From contig JAJZYD010000002.1 in the NCBI GenBank assembly GCA_021806095.1, forward strand, positions 1-56,137: 56,137 bases of DNA. Direction: 5' to 3'. The position numbers and the translations under genes are program-made. The notes under the pieces were generated by a model. The model ran no database searches. It saw nothing but the letters and a program-made list of their open reading frames with translations, and was not told the origin of the DNA. This document shows, piece after piece, positions 18,627 through 26,629 of the stretch; positions within the stretch are counted from its first letter, which is position 1, and each line of letters opens with the position of its first letter. This DNA comes from Microcaldota archaeon. Its GTDB lineage: Archaea > Micrarchaeota > Micrarchaeia > Micrarchaeales > Micrarchaeaceae.

Positions 18627-19988
18627 ATGGTAATGGGCTCACTTCCAGAAGAATTTGATCTTGCGGTTATTGGTGCTGGAGTCGGTGGCTATGTTGCCGC
18701 TATAAGGGCTGCAGAGCTTGGCTTGAATGTCGTGCTCATTGAAAAGGAAAAACTTGGAGGCCACTGCTTGAATTATGCTTGCATACCTTCTAAGACACTC
18801 ATTCATATTGCTGATTCTTTTTATACGTCATCTCATTCATCAAAGTTTGGGCTTTCATCATCGCCATCAATAGATGCAAAAAAGATGTATGAATGGCGCA
18901 TGTCGGTATCAAAGAAGCTTGAAGATGGTGTAGCATTCCTATGCAAAGCCCACAAGGTTGAGGTTATAAAGGGCAATGCAGTATTCACTTCATCAAGCAC
19001 GCTACTAGTAAATGGTTTAAGGACAATAGAATTCAAGAAGGCAATAATCGCAACAGGTTCAATGCCGATGCAGCTCAAGGGCTTTGAGGTCGACAATACA
19101 TATATAATTGATTATATGAAGGCGCTCATGCTTGATTATATTCCAAAAGATATGCTCATTATAGGTGCTGGTTATGTTGCAGTTGAAGTTGGTACATTAT
19201 ATGCAAAATTAGGTAGCAAGGTTACAATTCTCGCAAGGTCCGATATACTCTCTCATTTTGACAAAGAGGCTGTATCTATTGTTAAAGCAGGAATGCAGAA
19301 TTTAGGGATTAATATAATTACTGGTGTAACTCCTGTATCAAGGAATGGAAATGAAATTATATTAAGTAATGGAAATAAAGTGAATGCAAGTATTGTTCTT
19401 TCTTCTACAGGTCTTGTTCCATTTACGGAAGGGCTTGAAATAGAAAAAACAAAAGTAAAGCTTAATGAAAAAGGCTTCATAGTTGTTGACAATAAGCTTC
19501 AAACAAATGATTCCAATATACTTGCCGTCGGTGATGTAATAGGTGAGCCAATGCTTGCACACAAAGCAATAAGGCAAGGTGTAATTGCAGCAGAGGTTGC
19601 TGCTGGCTTGCCTTCCTATTATGACAATATTGTTGTGCCTGCTGTTGTGTTCTCTGATCCTGAGCTTGCGATTGCAGGAAGTGTTGAAGAGAAAGAGGGA
19701 ATTAAAGTAAAGAAGTTTCCTTTGAGCGCACTTGGAAGAGCCATTGCACTTGATTTAACAAAAGGTTTTGTTAAAATTGCTTATGATAATAATAAAATTA
19801 TTAAAGGTATAGAAATCGTATCAAAAGACGCAAATATAATGATTGCAGAAGCAACACTCGCTATTGAAATGGGTGCAACAGTTGATGACATTGCAAGTGT
19901 TATACATCCACATCCAACATTCAGCGAAGCAATACAAGAAGCTGCTGAAGCTGCAATAGATGCACCAATTCATTATTTCTATGGATAA
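18627..19988 (+). CDS. lpdA: Dihydrolipoamide dehydrogenase (E3)
   Basis: FAD-dependent disulfide oxidoreductase that reoxidises dihydrolipoyl-E2 and reduces NAD+. Visible features are the FAD motif VIGAGVGGYVAA, the redox CxxxxC in GGHCLNYACIPSK (Cys 47 and 52 from the ATG), and a second dinucleotide fold LIIGAGYVAVEVG. LAVGDVIGEPMLAHKA is the FAD-binding C-terminal motif, and the HPHPTFSEA His-Glu pair serves the partner active site. Start: ATG 18627, just downstream of TGTGATT; an in-frame GTG at 18618 would add three residues. About 85 bp separates it from E2, somewhat larger than other gaps in the cluster, so it may also have its own promoter. Confidence 0.94.
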   Translation: MVMGSLPEEFDLAVIGAGVGGYVAAIRAAELGLNVVLIEKEKLGGHCLNYACIPSKTLIHIADSFYTSSHSSKFGLSSSPSIDAKKMYEWRMSVSKKLEDGVAFLCKAHKVEVIKGNAVFTSSSTLLVNGLRTIEFKKAIIATGSMPMQLKGFEVDNTYIIDYMKALMLDYIPKDMLIIGAGYVAVEVGTLYAKLGSKVTILARSDILSHFDKEAVSIVKAGMQNLGINIITGVTPVSRNGNEIILSNGNKVNASIVLSSTGLVPFTEGLEIEKTKVKLNEKGFIVVDNKLQTNDSNILAVGDVIGEPMLAHKAIRQGVIAAEVAAGLPSYYDNIVVPAVVFSDPELAIAGSVEEKEGIKVKKFPLSALGRAIALDLTKGFVKIAYDNNKIIKGIEIVSKDANIMIAEATLAIEMGATVDDIASVIHPHPTFSEAIQEAAEAAIDAPIHYFYG

Positions 19989-20033
19989 TATTTGTTTTAT
20001 TTTTGTACGCAAATAAAATTTATTGGTAATTCA

Positions 20034-21047
20034 ATGGTTCATACATATGCTAATGCGGGAGTTAATATTGACAAAAAGAATGAGGCTGTTGAACATTTAA
20101 TAAGATCATTGACTTACAAAAGAGAAAAAAATCCATCTCTCGCTCTAAAAGGACATTATGCTGGTGTATTTGATTTAGGGCCATTCTATGGTGCGCTGCA
20201 TACTGATGGAGTCGGAAGCAAAATTCTTCTTGCAAAACAACTCAACAAGTGGGAAGGTATAGGAATTGATTGTGTAGCAATGAATGTTAATGATCTTATT
20301 GTTTTAGGCATGGAGCCTGTATCAATGGTTGATTATATAACGCTTAATCATGTTGATGATAAAACTCCTAATATTCTTAAAAAAATAGGGGATAGCCTTA
20401 ATGAAGGTGCAAAAATAGCAAACATAGAAATAGTAGGCGGTGAAACCGCAGTGGTGCCTGACATTGCAAACGATATTGATTTATCTGGAAGCGTGTTTGG
20501 AATTAGCAAGGATAAAAATATAATTGATGGAAGCGCGATATCTGAAAATGACATAATAATTGGATTATCCTCTTCTGGGGTTCATTCAAATGGCTATTCT
20601 CTTATTAGAAAAATAATAGAAGATAATAATATAAGTCTAGATGAAAAGTTAGATGGCAATACTATTGGAGATATATTAGTCGAGCCGACGAACATATATG
20701 TTAAAGAAATTTTACCAATAACTGAAAAGGTACATGCAATGGCACATATAACTGGAGGCGGACTGCGGAATTTATTAAGGCTTTCTTCAACTTATAAATT
20801 TGTATTAGATGATCTTATGAAACCGCAAAAAATTTTCAAATTTATACAAAAAGAAGGAGATATAGAAAACAAAGAAATGTATCAAACTTTTAACATGGGG
20901 ATGGGATTTGTAATTATAGCGCCAGAAGAATTCAGGAATGATATTTTCGAAAGCATATCACAATTCAATTTAAAGGTTATTGGACATGTTGAAAAAGGCC
21001 AAGGTGTTTACGTTAATAAATTAGATTTAAATTATACAAAATATTAA
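20034..21047 (+). CDS. purM: Phosphoribosylformylglycinamidine cyclo-ligase (AIR synthetase)
   Basis: ATP-dependent ring closure of FGAM to AIR in purine biosynthesis. The 337 residues contain the PurM ATP-site HTDGVGSKILLAK, the AMNVNDLIVLGMEP segment, VGGETAVVPDI, GLSSSGVHSNGYSLIRK and AHITGGGLRNLLR, all standard landmarks. ATG at 20034 is favoured because homologues begin close to the YANAGVNID segment. The open frame upstream (to 19992) lacks coding character, and TTGGTAA precedes the ATG. No other purine gene is in the window, so it stands apart from a pur operon. It follows lpdA by about 45 bp on the same strand, possibly read through. Confidence 0.95.
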   Translation: MVHTYANAGVNIDKKNEAVEHLIRSLTYKREKNPSLALKGHYAGVFDLGPFYGALHTDGVGSKILLAKQLNKWEGIGIDCVAMNVNDLIVLGMEPVSMVDYITLNHVDDKTPNILKKIGDSLNEGAKIANIEIVGGETAVVPDIANDIDLSGSVFGISKDKNIIDGSAISENDIIIGLSSSGVHSNGYSLIRKIIEDNNISLDEKLDGNTIGDILVEPTNIYVKEILPITEKVHAMAHITGGGLRNLLRLSSTYKFVLDDLMKPQKIFKFIQKEGDIENKEMYQTFNMGMGFVIIAPEEFRNDIFESISQFNLKVIGHVEKGQGVYVNKLDLNYTKY

Positions 21048-21090
21048 TAAAAATATAATTGATTCTAATATACTGTAATGGTGTTCTAAA

Positions 21091-21840
21091 ATGGTAAATG
21101 AACTAAAAGAAAATTTTGTATTTACTATGGAAGGCCATATACATTATAAATATTATAAAAATATTAATCAAAATTCAAATCCAAAAAATTTAATATTTTT
21201 GCATGGGTTGGGTGCATCTTCAACTGCTTGGAAGAGAGTTGCTGATATGTTTCCAGATAAATATAATTTATATTTTCTTGATATACTAGGCCATGGCCAA
21301 TCTGATGCCCCTATAATAAAATATAATGTAGAAACACAAGCAAAAATGCTTGGTGAATTTATCAAAGCGCTTCATTTAAGCAATACATATATTATTGGAC
21401 ACTCTTATGGTAGTTGGGTTGCATTATATTATGCCTCAAGCTCAAAAAATATAATTAATGGATTAGTAATTGTTGATGCTGTTGGATTAGATATTTATTT
21501 TAAAAATATTACACCATTGGAGCGTATTAAAAGCATTGATAAAATGTTTTATCAGATTATGAAAATAGATGGAAATAAAGATTATGTAATAAAAAGTATA
21601 CTCAATTCTGAATATAATAAAGAATGGCTTACAGAAGAAATTTTGGCCAAAATAACAGTACCAACTTTAATAATATGGGGGGAAATGGATAAAATTATAG
21701 ATCCGAAATACGCAGAGATATTTAATAAAAGAATAAAAAACAGCAAAGTTAAAATATTAAAAGGTGCTGGCCATACTCCTCATTATACAAATACCAAAGA
21801 ATTTATAGATATTTTATCTAATTTTATTGATGAAAATTAA
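21091..21840 (+). CDS. Alpha/beta hydrolase fold protein
   Basis: The 249-residue cytoplasmic hydrolase has a clear catalytic triad. The nucleophile elbow is GHSYGSW (Ser about 105), the acid Asp in WGEMDKIID (about 200) and the His in GAGHTPHY (about 228). The oxyanion-hole region is FLHGLGASS near residues 36-44. It lacks a signal peptide. The substrate cannot be deduced; relatives include esterases, epoxide hydrolases and C-C hydrolases. It lies 43 bp after purM and 28 bp before a flavin oxidoreductase, all co-directional. Given the neighbouring 2-oxoacid dehydrogenase and oxidoreductase, a metabolic esterase or thioesterase-like role is possible, but that is inference. Confidence 0.9.
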   Translation: MVNELKENFVFTMEGHIHYKYYKNINQNSNPKNLIFLHGLGASSTAWKRVADMFPDKYNLYFLDILGHGQSDAPIIKYNVETQAKMLGEFIKALHLSNTYIIGHSYGSWVALYYASSSKNIINGLVIVDAVGLDIYFKNITPLERIKSIDKMFYQIMKIDGNKDYVIKSILNSEYNKEWLTEEILAKITVPTLIIWGEMDKIIDPKYAEIFNKRIKNSKVKILKGAGHTPHYTNTKEFIDILSNFIDEN

Positions 21841-21868
21841 GCAATTTTATATTTATTCGAGTGGTTTT

Positions 21869-22606
21869 ATGGTAAAGGAAAAAATTATTGAAAAAAAATA
21901 TCAATTATATGAGAGAATAGATGAAACAAAAGATGTTATTATAGTAAAATTCAAGCCAGAAAATGGTCAGCCATTAAATTTTACCCCTGGAATGTTTATT
22001 ATGATATCTGGGATTGATGAAACTGGTAAAGTAAGAGAAGCAAGAGCATTTTCAATTGCCTCAGATCCTTTATCTCCAATTCTTGAGCTATATGCTGTAA
22101 AGGAGCATCCTTTGTTAGGTGTAATGCATAGAACATTTTTTTTAGATGCTAAAATAAATAGTACCTTTATAGTGAAAGGCCCTTATGGCCAATTTGTATT
22201 TGATATTAATAATGACAAAAAAGTATTGCTTATTGCGGGAGGCACAGGTGTTGCTCCATTTATGTCCTTCCTTAAACATATGGATGCTACATCAAGCAAT
22301 ATAGATGTGGTATTAATGTATAGTGTCAGATTTCCAACAGATATAATAAGGAAAGATGAGATAAAAGAATTTGAGAAAAAATTAAATCTAAAGACCATTA
22401 TAACTGTTACACGCCCGCAACCGAATGATAATTGGAATGGACTAACAGGGCATATTGATAGTAATATGATTAAAACACAATGTACTGATTTTTTAGAAAG
22501 GAAGGTATATATATGCGGACCGCTTGCATTTGTAAAAGCGATGCAGGATAGTTTATCATCCTTAGGTGCAAAGAAAGAAAATGTTAAAGCAGACATTTGG
22601 GGTTGA
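21869..22606 (+). CDS. FAD/NAD(P)-binding oxidoreductase of the ferredoxin-NADP reductase family
   Basis: The 245-residue protein pairs an FAD-binding beta-barrel (RAFSIAS, about 59-65; GPYGQFVF about 104) with an NAD(P)-binding domain (LIAGGTGVAPFMS, about 121-133; VYICGPLAFVKAM near the C-terminus). There is no C-terminal 2Fe-2S motif, so it resembles stand-alone FNR-type reductases rather than PyrK-type or phenol-hydroxylase-type proteins. ATG 21869 is chosen because GTGGT precedes it and homologous sequence starts there; an upstream in-frame ATG at 21827 would overlap the hydrolase gene. Probable role: electron transfer between NAD(P)H and ferredoxin or thioredoxin-like acceptors. The partner is unknown. 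Confidence 0.88.
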   Translation: MVKEKIIEKKYQLYERIDETKDVIIVKFKPENGQPLNFTPGMFIMISGIDETGKVREARAFSIASDPLSPILELYAVKEHPLLGVMHRTFFLDAKINSTFIVKGPYGQFVFDINNDKKVLLIAGGTGVAPFMSFLKHMDATSSNIDVVLMYSVRFPTDIIRKDEIKEFEKKLNLKTIITVTRPQPNDNWNGLTGHIDSNMIKTQCTDFLERKVYICGPLAFVKAMQDSLSSLGAKKENVKADIWG

Positions 22607-22680
22607 TTATTATTTAATAAAAAAAACAAAAAAAAACAAAAATAAAACAAAAAAAAAAACAAATTAATAAAGGTAATAAA

Positions 22681-23280
22681 ATGCGGGAATTTCTTTTATA
22701 TTCAAGAACTGGATACACAACACCAAATTTTTCAACACTGCTTGATGGTGGAAGGCTTGACGTTGTCTATCAATCAATTTTAATGTCAATATTCAAAGCA
22801 CAGGCACATAGGCATGATGTAATATTTCATACAGTGCTAAATGGTCCTAAAAATCCTCCATTGCATATTCAAATCAACGGAAATGAGCTTAGAGACGCAA
22901 GGATCGATGAAGCAAGCTGGAATATAATTATAAAAGAGATTTTAAAAGGAAAAATGCATATTGGGATAAATGTTGATAAAAAATCCTTACAAGAAATAAT
23001 AAAAGAAAAAGACGCAGATGGATACAATATATTTGCGTTGAATTCTAAAGGGAGAAGCATAGATAAATTAGAAATCAGCGATAAAATGTTATTTATAATA
23101 GGAGATTATATAGGAATCCCAAAAAAAGATGAGCAGTTTATACTCAGGTTTGGAAATAAATTGTCACTTGGGAAAAACAAATATTTAGCAGCAAGCTGCA
23201 TTGATATAATAAATTATGAAATTGATAAAAGGCTTTCAAATCAAGACAACACAGAAATATTACAAAATCAGCAATATTAA
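22681..23280 (+). CDS. trmY: TrmY, tRNA (pseudouridine-54 N1)-methyltransferase
   Basis: SAM-dependent SPOUT methyltransferase that makes m1-pseudouridine at position 54 of archaeal tRNAs. The 199 residues match the family length. The N-terminus REFLLYSRTGYTT, GGRLDVVYQSILMS, HDVIFHTVLNGPKNPP and the knot region FIIGDYIGIPKKDE correspond to TrmY. The start ATG 22681 has AAAGGTAAT upstream. The 60 bases before it are almost purely A and C with a few T, a low-complexity tract between the oxidoreductase and this gene. The next gene is convergent (VKOR, 12 bp downstream). Confidence 0.92.
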   Translation: MREFLLYSRTGYTTPNFSTLLDGGRLDVVYQSILMSIFKAQAHRHDVIFHTVLNGPKNPPLHIQINGNELRDARIDEASWNIIIKEILKGKMHIGINVDKKSLQEIIKEKDADGYNIFALNSKGRSIDKLEISDKMLFIIGDYIGIPKKDEQFILRFGNKLSLGKNKYLAASCIDIINYEIDKRLSNQDNTEILQNQQY

Positions 23281-23291
23281 AAAACAAACTT

Positions 23292-23822
23292 TTATGCTAT
23301 TTCTGTTATTTTTACTTCTGGTTTTATGTTTGGATATAACAATAATTTTACTCTAGATTTAGGCATAAATACAAAGTAAGTTACTATAATAAAGTCTATT
23401 ATTATTGCTATATGCATTGCTGTGCAATATATACATACTGAACGCAATACTACAAGCTCTATATAAATTAAGTAAGGGACGATTGCCAGTCCTATAAATC
23501 TCCACGCAAACAATAATTTAAATGAAAAGCGTGCATGTTTGATTCCTGCAAATACTATAAGCAGGACTAGCACAATGTTAATGACAAACCACAATGCCGC
23601 AAGCATATCTAATGATATGTTAAAGCCAAATACTGAAAGATTTGAATAGCTGCTTAACAAAACTTTGGCACAGTTAAATTGTATATTACCAGTACTGCCA
23701 AGCGAGCAAAAAGGTGGCAATTCATGTACTATATATATCTGATATATTACTGTCATTGATGCAATTATGCCTATAATTGACATCATAATCAATATTATAA
23801 AATCTTTACGAGAAGTTCTCAT
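23292..23822 (-). CDS. VKOR family membrane disulfide-forming oxidoreductase
   Basis: Integral membrane protein that reoxidises thiol-disulfide partners using quinone in the known family. The 176 residues contain four to five hydrophobic helices. The redox set is a loop pair Cys39 and Cys51 (PPFCSLGSTG and FNCAKVLLSSYS) and the CIYC active site (130-133) at the end of a helix. SVFGFNIS is another family landmark. It is a single-domain VKOR without fused thioredoxin; possible partners are the disulfide oxidoreductase and thioredoxin at 40-41 kb. ATG 23822 lies in the usual place, with a weak GAGAACTT-like context. It would support disulfide bonds in the Cys-bearing surface proteins of this window. 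Confidence 0.92.
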   Translation of the reverse strand: MRTSRKDFIILIMMSIIGIIASMTVIYQIYIVHELPPFCSLGSTGNIQFNCAKVLLSSYSNLSVFGFNISLDMLAALWFVINIVLVLLIVFAGIKHARFSFKLLFAWRFIGLAIVPYLIYIELVVLRSVCIYCTAMHIAIIIDFIIVTYFVFMPKSRVKLLLYPNIKPEVKITEIA

Positions 23823-23956
23823 GTCATCAATTTTTTATTTTATGATAATTTTTTAGAATTATTAATTTTACTATATTTACCATAATTTACTATAATTATA
23901 ATATATAATAAATATATAAAATATAAATATATTGCCTTTAGAAGGATTTATGGTTT

Positions 23957-24541
23957 TCACTTATTTTTGTGTTTATGTATATATCTTATAAGAGCAGTGT
24001 CTAATTTTTTGTCAAATTTAGTCCCTAATTTTATATGGAGCTTATTTGCGGCTTCTATAACTGCCTTTGTATGTTTTGGCTTAACATTCCATATTCCTTG
24101 CATATCTCTCAAGAAAATATTTATTGTAATATCGCCAATGCCTTTTGCCAAATTCTGCAACATCTCTCTTAATTCCTGTTCATCTTTTGATATTTTATAT
24201 ATTTGAATTAAACCTTTTTCTTTTTTAATATTTTTTGATAATTCAAGAAGTTTGTCAGCAGTTTTAAAGTCATATCTTGTATAGCCACCATTGTCAAGCA
24301 GCTCAACAAGCCTATTCCAGCCTGATTTTAATATTTTATCTGGTGTATTTATATTATAATTATCAAGAATCCTAAATGTTTTTTCTGCATTGCTCTCACT
24401 TATTGGTGCTCCAAATAATACACTCGCAAGGAACCACTTAAATATTTCTTTCTCATTTTTTTTATCTAAATTTATTCCTAATTCTTCACTATACAATTTT
24501 CCATACTCTTTAAGAAGTTTTTCTTTGCTAATAAATTTCAT
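23957..24541 (-). CDS. HhH-GPD-like (endonuclease III-related) small protein
   Basis: The 194-residue, mostly helical protein reads like the helix-hairpin-helix glycosylase fold. LASVLFGAPISESNAEKTFRIL resembles the first helices (about 37-58). NLAKGIGDITINIFLRDMQG (about 131-150) resembles the HhH plus following helix, and WNVKPKHTKAV parallels the position where glycosylases place their catalytic Asp. I see no Lys-HhH-Asp pair of standard form and no C-terminal 4Fe-4S Cys cluster, so enzymatic activity is uncertain. It may be a structural DNA-binding relative. It is co-directional with VKOR but separated by 134 bp of AT-rich sequence. Confidence 0.6.
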   Translation of the reverse strand: MKFISKEKLLKEYGKLYSEELGINLDKKNEKEIFKWFLASVLFGAPISESNAEKTFRILDNYNINTPDKILKSGWNRLVELLDNGGYTRYDFKTADKLLELSKNIKKEKGLIQIYKISKDEQELREMLQNLAKGIGDITINIFLRDMQGIWNVKPKHTKAVIEAANKLHIKLGTKFDKKLDTALIRYIHKHKNK

Positions 24542-24816
24542 AATGTTCCTCTTATTTTTATATATTTATATATATAAGATGTTGAATTTTATATTATATA
24601 TTCAACACATATTTTTAAAGTTTTCATTATAATATTCCAACTTATTTATTTATACATAATGTATGATACATAATATCTACAATAATACATGCAATTGCAT
24701 GTAATGCAACTTTTGTATAATCAACTAATCTGCATGCTTTCTATGCGCGCATATTTTATTCATTCCAAAAGAGAAGTTTTAAAAATTTAACATCCTAATA
24801 TTATATTATAAATTAA
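24542..24816. other. Intergenic region with 18-bp palindrome and promoter-like block
   Basis: This 275-bp divergent intergenic region separates the HhH-like gene from a secreted-protein gene. It holds a perfect 18-bp palindrome TACATGCAATTGCATGTA at 24686-24703, a shorter ATGTAT-G-ATACAT inverted repeat just upstream at 24660-24672, and a TATA-like TTTTAAAAATTTAA at about 24777-24790. AACATCCTAATAT follows, and the same 13 bases with similar upstream A-rich sequence recur before the gene at 40245. No ORF is supported here. Confidence 0.55.
24686..24703. repeat. Perfect 18-bp palindrome
   Basis: TACATGCAATTGCATGTA reads identically on both strands. It lies about 140 bp upstream of the secreted-protein gene at 24826 and about 145 bp upstream of the minus-strand gene ending at 23957. 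It could be a dimeric regulator operator or a hairpin. No second copy was seen in the window. Confidence 0.6.
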
Positions 24817-24821
24817 GGTGA
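24817..24821 (+). promoter_or_regulatory. Ribosome binding site pointing to a non-canonical ATA start
   Basis: GGTGA matches the motif that precedes most genes here. It is followed after four bases by ATA at 24826 in the signal-peptide frame, and no conventional start codon exists in frame before 24868. Confidence 0.5.
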
Positions 24822-24825
24822 GTTT

Positions 24826-25719
24826 ATAAAAAATAAATTAATTGCATTAGGTGTTATACTATTAATTATGCTATTTATACCACAAATATTTTCCCAACAA
24901 TATACTTATGGAACTGTAAACATAATATTAAGCAAATCTAAAATAACTATGATGCCAAATGAAACAAACACTATTAATTTTAATGTTGTGCTTACAGGTG
25001 GTGAAGCATGGGGCACTACTGTAAAAATTTTGAACAGTCAGGATTTTAGTACTAATGGAATTGGTGTCTCTATTTCAAACCCGTATGGGAAACCTAACTT
25101 TACAGGAAGCATTATGATAAGCCTGATTCCTATACAGTCTGGATTTGTAACATATACAGTAAAGCCTGGCATATATCCAATAGTGCTTATAGCAGTATCT
25201 GGCGATGTATCCACACATAATGTTACGCTTTATTTGGATGTTGTTAATAAAACAATTATTAATTCAACGGCACCAACTACAGTAATAAACACTACAAACA
25301 GCACTAATAAAACTAATATAAGCAAAAGCAGCAATCATAGTTCAATTGTTCCAACCCAATCAACTTCTTCTTCAAATACCTCTTCAAAGAATTCCAGTAC
25401 AGTGCAAAAGCAGCAATCCAACAATAATAATATTTTAATTGAAATTATTATTCTTGTTATAATAATCATTGCAGCGGCATTTGGATTGAAGAAGAAAGCA
25501 GCAAAAACAGATAATGTGCAAGCTCAGCCTTCAAGCAAGGAGGAGGTGCAGGAGCAGCAGAGCCCAGCTCAAGCAGACAAAGTGCCTTCTAATGCAGTAG
25601 AACCTAAAAAAACAGAGATTGAAAAGTCTAATTCAACAACAGAAACTGCAAATACAAGCAAGGGAGATAAAGAAGTCCCAAAACAGAAAAAGCAAAAGCC
25701 AAAGAAAGGAAGCAAATAA
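24826..25719 (+). CDS. Secreted, C-terminally membrane-anchored protein with apparent AUA start
   Basis: About 297 residues: signal peptide (KNKLIALGVILLIMLFIPQIFSQQ), an extracytoplasmic beta-rich domain to about residue 140, a Ser/Thr/Asn stalk, one transmembrane helix (ILIEIIILVIIIIAAAFGL), then a Lys/Glu/Gln-rich cytoplasmic tail of about 75 residues ending in Lys. The first ATG in frame (24868) would delete half of the signal peptide. Upstream, the frame is closed by TAA at 24814-24816 and contains no ATG, GTG or TTG. A GGTGA at 24817-24821 is well placed for ATA at 24826, giving I/M-KNKLIAL. The function is unknown; no family is recognised. It ends exactly where the convergent memo gene ends. 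Confidence 0.75.
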   Translation: MKNKLIALGVILLIMLFIPQIFSQQYTYGTVNIILSKSKITMMPNETNTINFNVVLTGGEAWGTTVKILNSQDFSTNGIGVSISNPYGKPNFTGSIMISLIPIQSGFVTYTVKPGIYPIVLIAVSGDVSTHNVTLYLDVVNKTIINSTAPTTVINTTNSTNKTNISKSSNHSSIVPTQSTSSSNTSSKNSSTVQKQQSNNNNILIEIIILVIIIIAAAFGLKKKAAKTDNVQAQPSSKEEVQEQQSPAQADKVPSNAVEPKKTEIEKSNSTTETANTSKGDKEVPKQKKQKPKKGSK

Positions 25720-26544
25720 TTATATAAAGAAGCCTATGCTTGCATAAGCTACAACTGCAGAAAAATCTTTTGTTGCAACTCCTGAATTTGAGTAATCTAA
25801 TATCTTTGTCTTTTTAAAATTATTTTTTATAGCAAATAATGCCGCAGTTGCCACAGGGCCATAACCGCACATACTATCATTATACTCATCTATCCTGCTA
25901 TAAAATAAGGAAATATCAAAAGATTTTAATGCAGCAAGAACCTTCATATCCTTTTCTTTTGTTGTCTTGGCATCTTCATAATGATTCATGTCTGAGCTTG
26001 CAATAACAAATATTCTTCTGTTAAGCGAAAGCGCAGATTCATACAATATTCTGCTGATTTCAACAGCATTATCATAAGACTGATCTCCCATACAAATAAA
26101 TACACATTTTGGATCTTTTACAATTTTCTGTAGAAATGGAAGCTGAACTTCTATTGAATGTTCTTCTGCATGTGCTTCTTCATCAAACTTCATTAATTTT
26201 GAGTTTTTAACAATTTTTTCTGATAATATTCTATCGTTTTTAACAACACCTAATGGCGTCGACCAGTCTTCTTTTGAAACTGCTATTGGTTCACCAAATC
26301 CTGTATGGTTGGGGCCTATTATAACAAAGGTATCTATAACAGCCTTCTTTAATGTATTTGATATAATTTTATAAGTAAATGCCGCTGTTCTTCCAGAGTA
26401 AATATAGCCTGCATGCGGTGCCACTGCACTCACTACAATATTCTTTGGATTAACAGAAGCATCATCAATAAATTTATCTATCATCTTATTTAATTCTAAT
26501 TTATTTGATGGATAAAATGATCCTGCAAATATTGAATCTCTCAT
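25720..26544 (-). CDS. amrB: MEMO1 family protein (AmmeMemoRadiSam system protein B)
   Basis: The 274-residue protein of the MEMO family is related to extradiol dioxygenases. Landmarks are RDSIFAGSFYPS at the start, VAPHAGYIYSGRTAA (metal-ligand His region), VIIGPNHTGFG, HAEEHSIEVQLPFLQ, ASSDMNHYED and CGYGPVATAALFA. It is encoded divergently from the radical SAM gene at 26630, with the AMMECR1 gene after that, so the full A-B-rSAM trio is clustered. Its biochemical role is not settled. The start is taken at ATG 26544, where homologues begin; ATG 26553 adds three residues. Its stop codon directly abuts the stop of the convergent secreted-protein gene. Confidence 0.93.
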   Translation of the reverse strand: MRDSIFAGSFYPSNKLELNKMIDKFIDDASVNPKNIVVSAVAPHAGYIYSGRTAAFTYKIISNTLKKAVIDTFVIIGPNHTGFGEPIAVSKEDWSTPLGVVKNDRILSEKIVKNSKLMKFDEEAHAEEHSIEVQLPFLQKIVKDPKCVFICMGDQSYDNAVEISRILYESALSLNRRIFVIASSDMNHYEDAKTTKEKDMKVLAALKSFDISLFYSRIDEYNDSMCGYGPVATAALFAIKNNFKKTKILDYSNSGVATKDFSAVVAYASIGFFI

Positions 26545-26553
26545 CAATATCAT

Positions 26554-26629
26554 CTTTTTCTATATTTTTGCCTTTGTTTTATTTATTATTAGTAGATAAC
26601 TATAAATATTTAAAAAGAGCATTGATATT
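26554..26629 (+). promoter_or_regulatory. Divergent promoter region between amrB and amrS
   Basis: A 76-bp gap. A strong TATA-like TATAAATATTTAAAA lies at about 26602-26616, only about 20 bases before the ATG at 26630, and there is no GGTGA motif in between. The radical SAM transcript may therefore be leaderless. Promoter elements for the minus-strand memo gene must share the same interval. Confidence 0.45.

Noticed and set aside
22183-22662. 159-residue minus-strand ORF with a Phe-rich start
   Set aside because: Antisense to the flavin oxidoreductase; its hydrophobic start comes from the A/C-rich intergenic tract.
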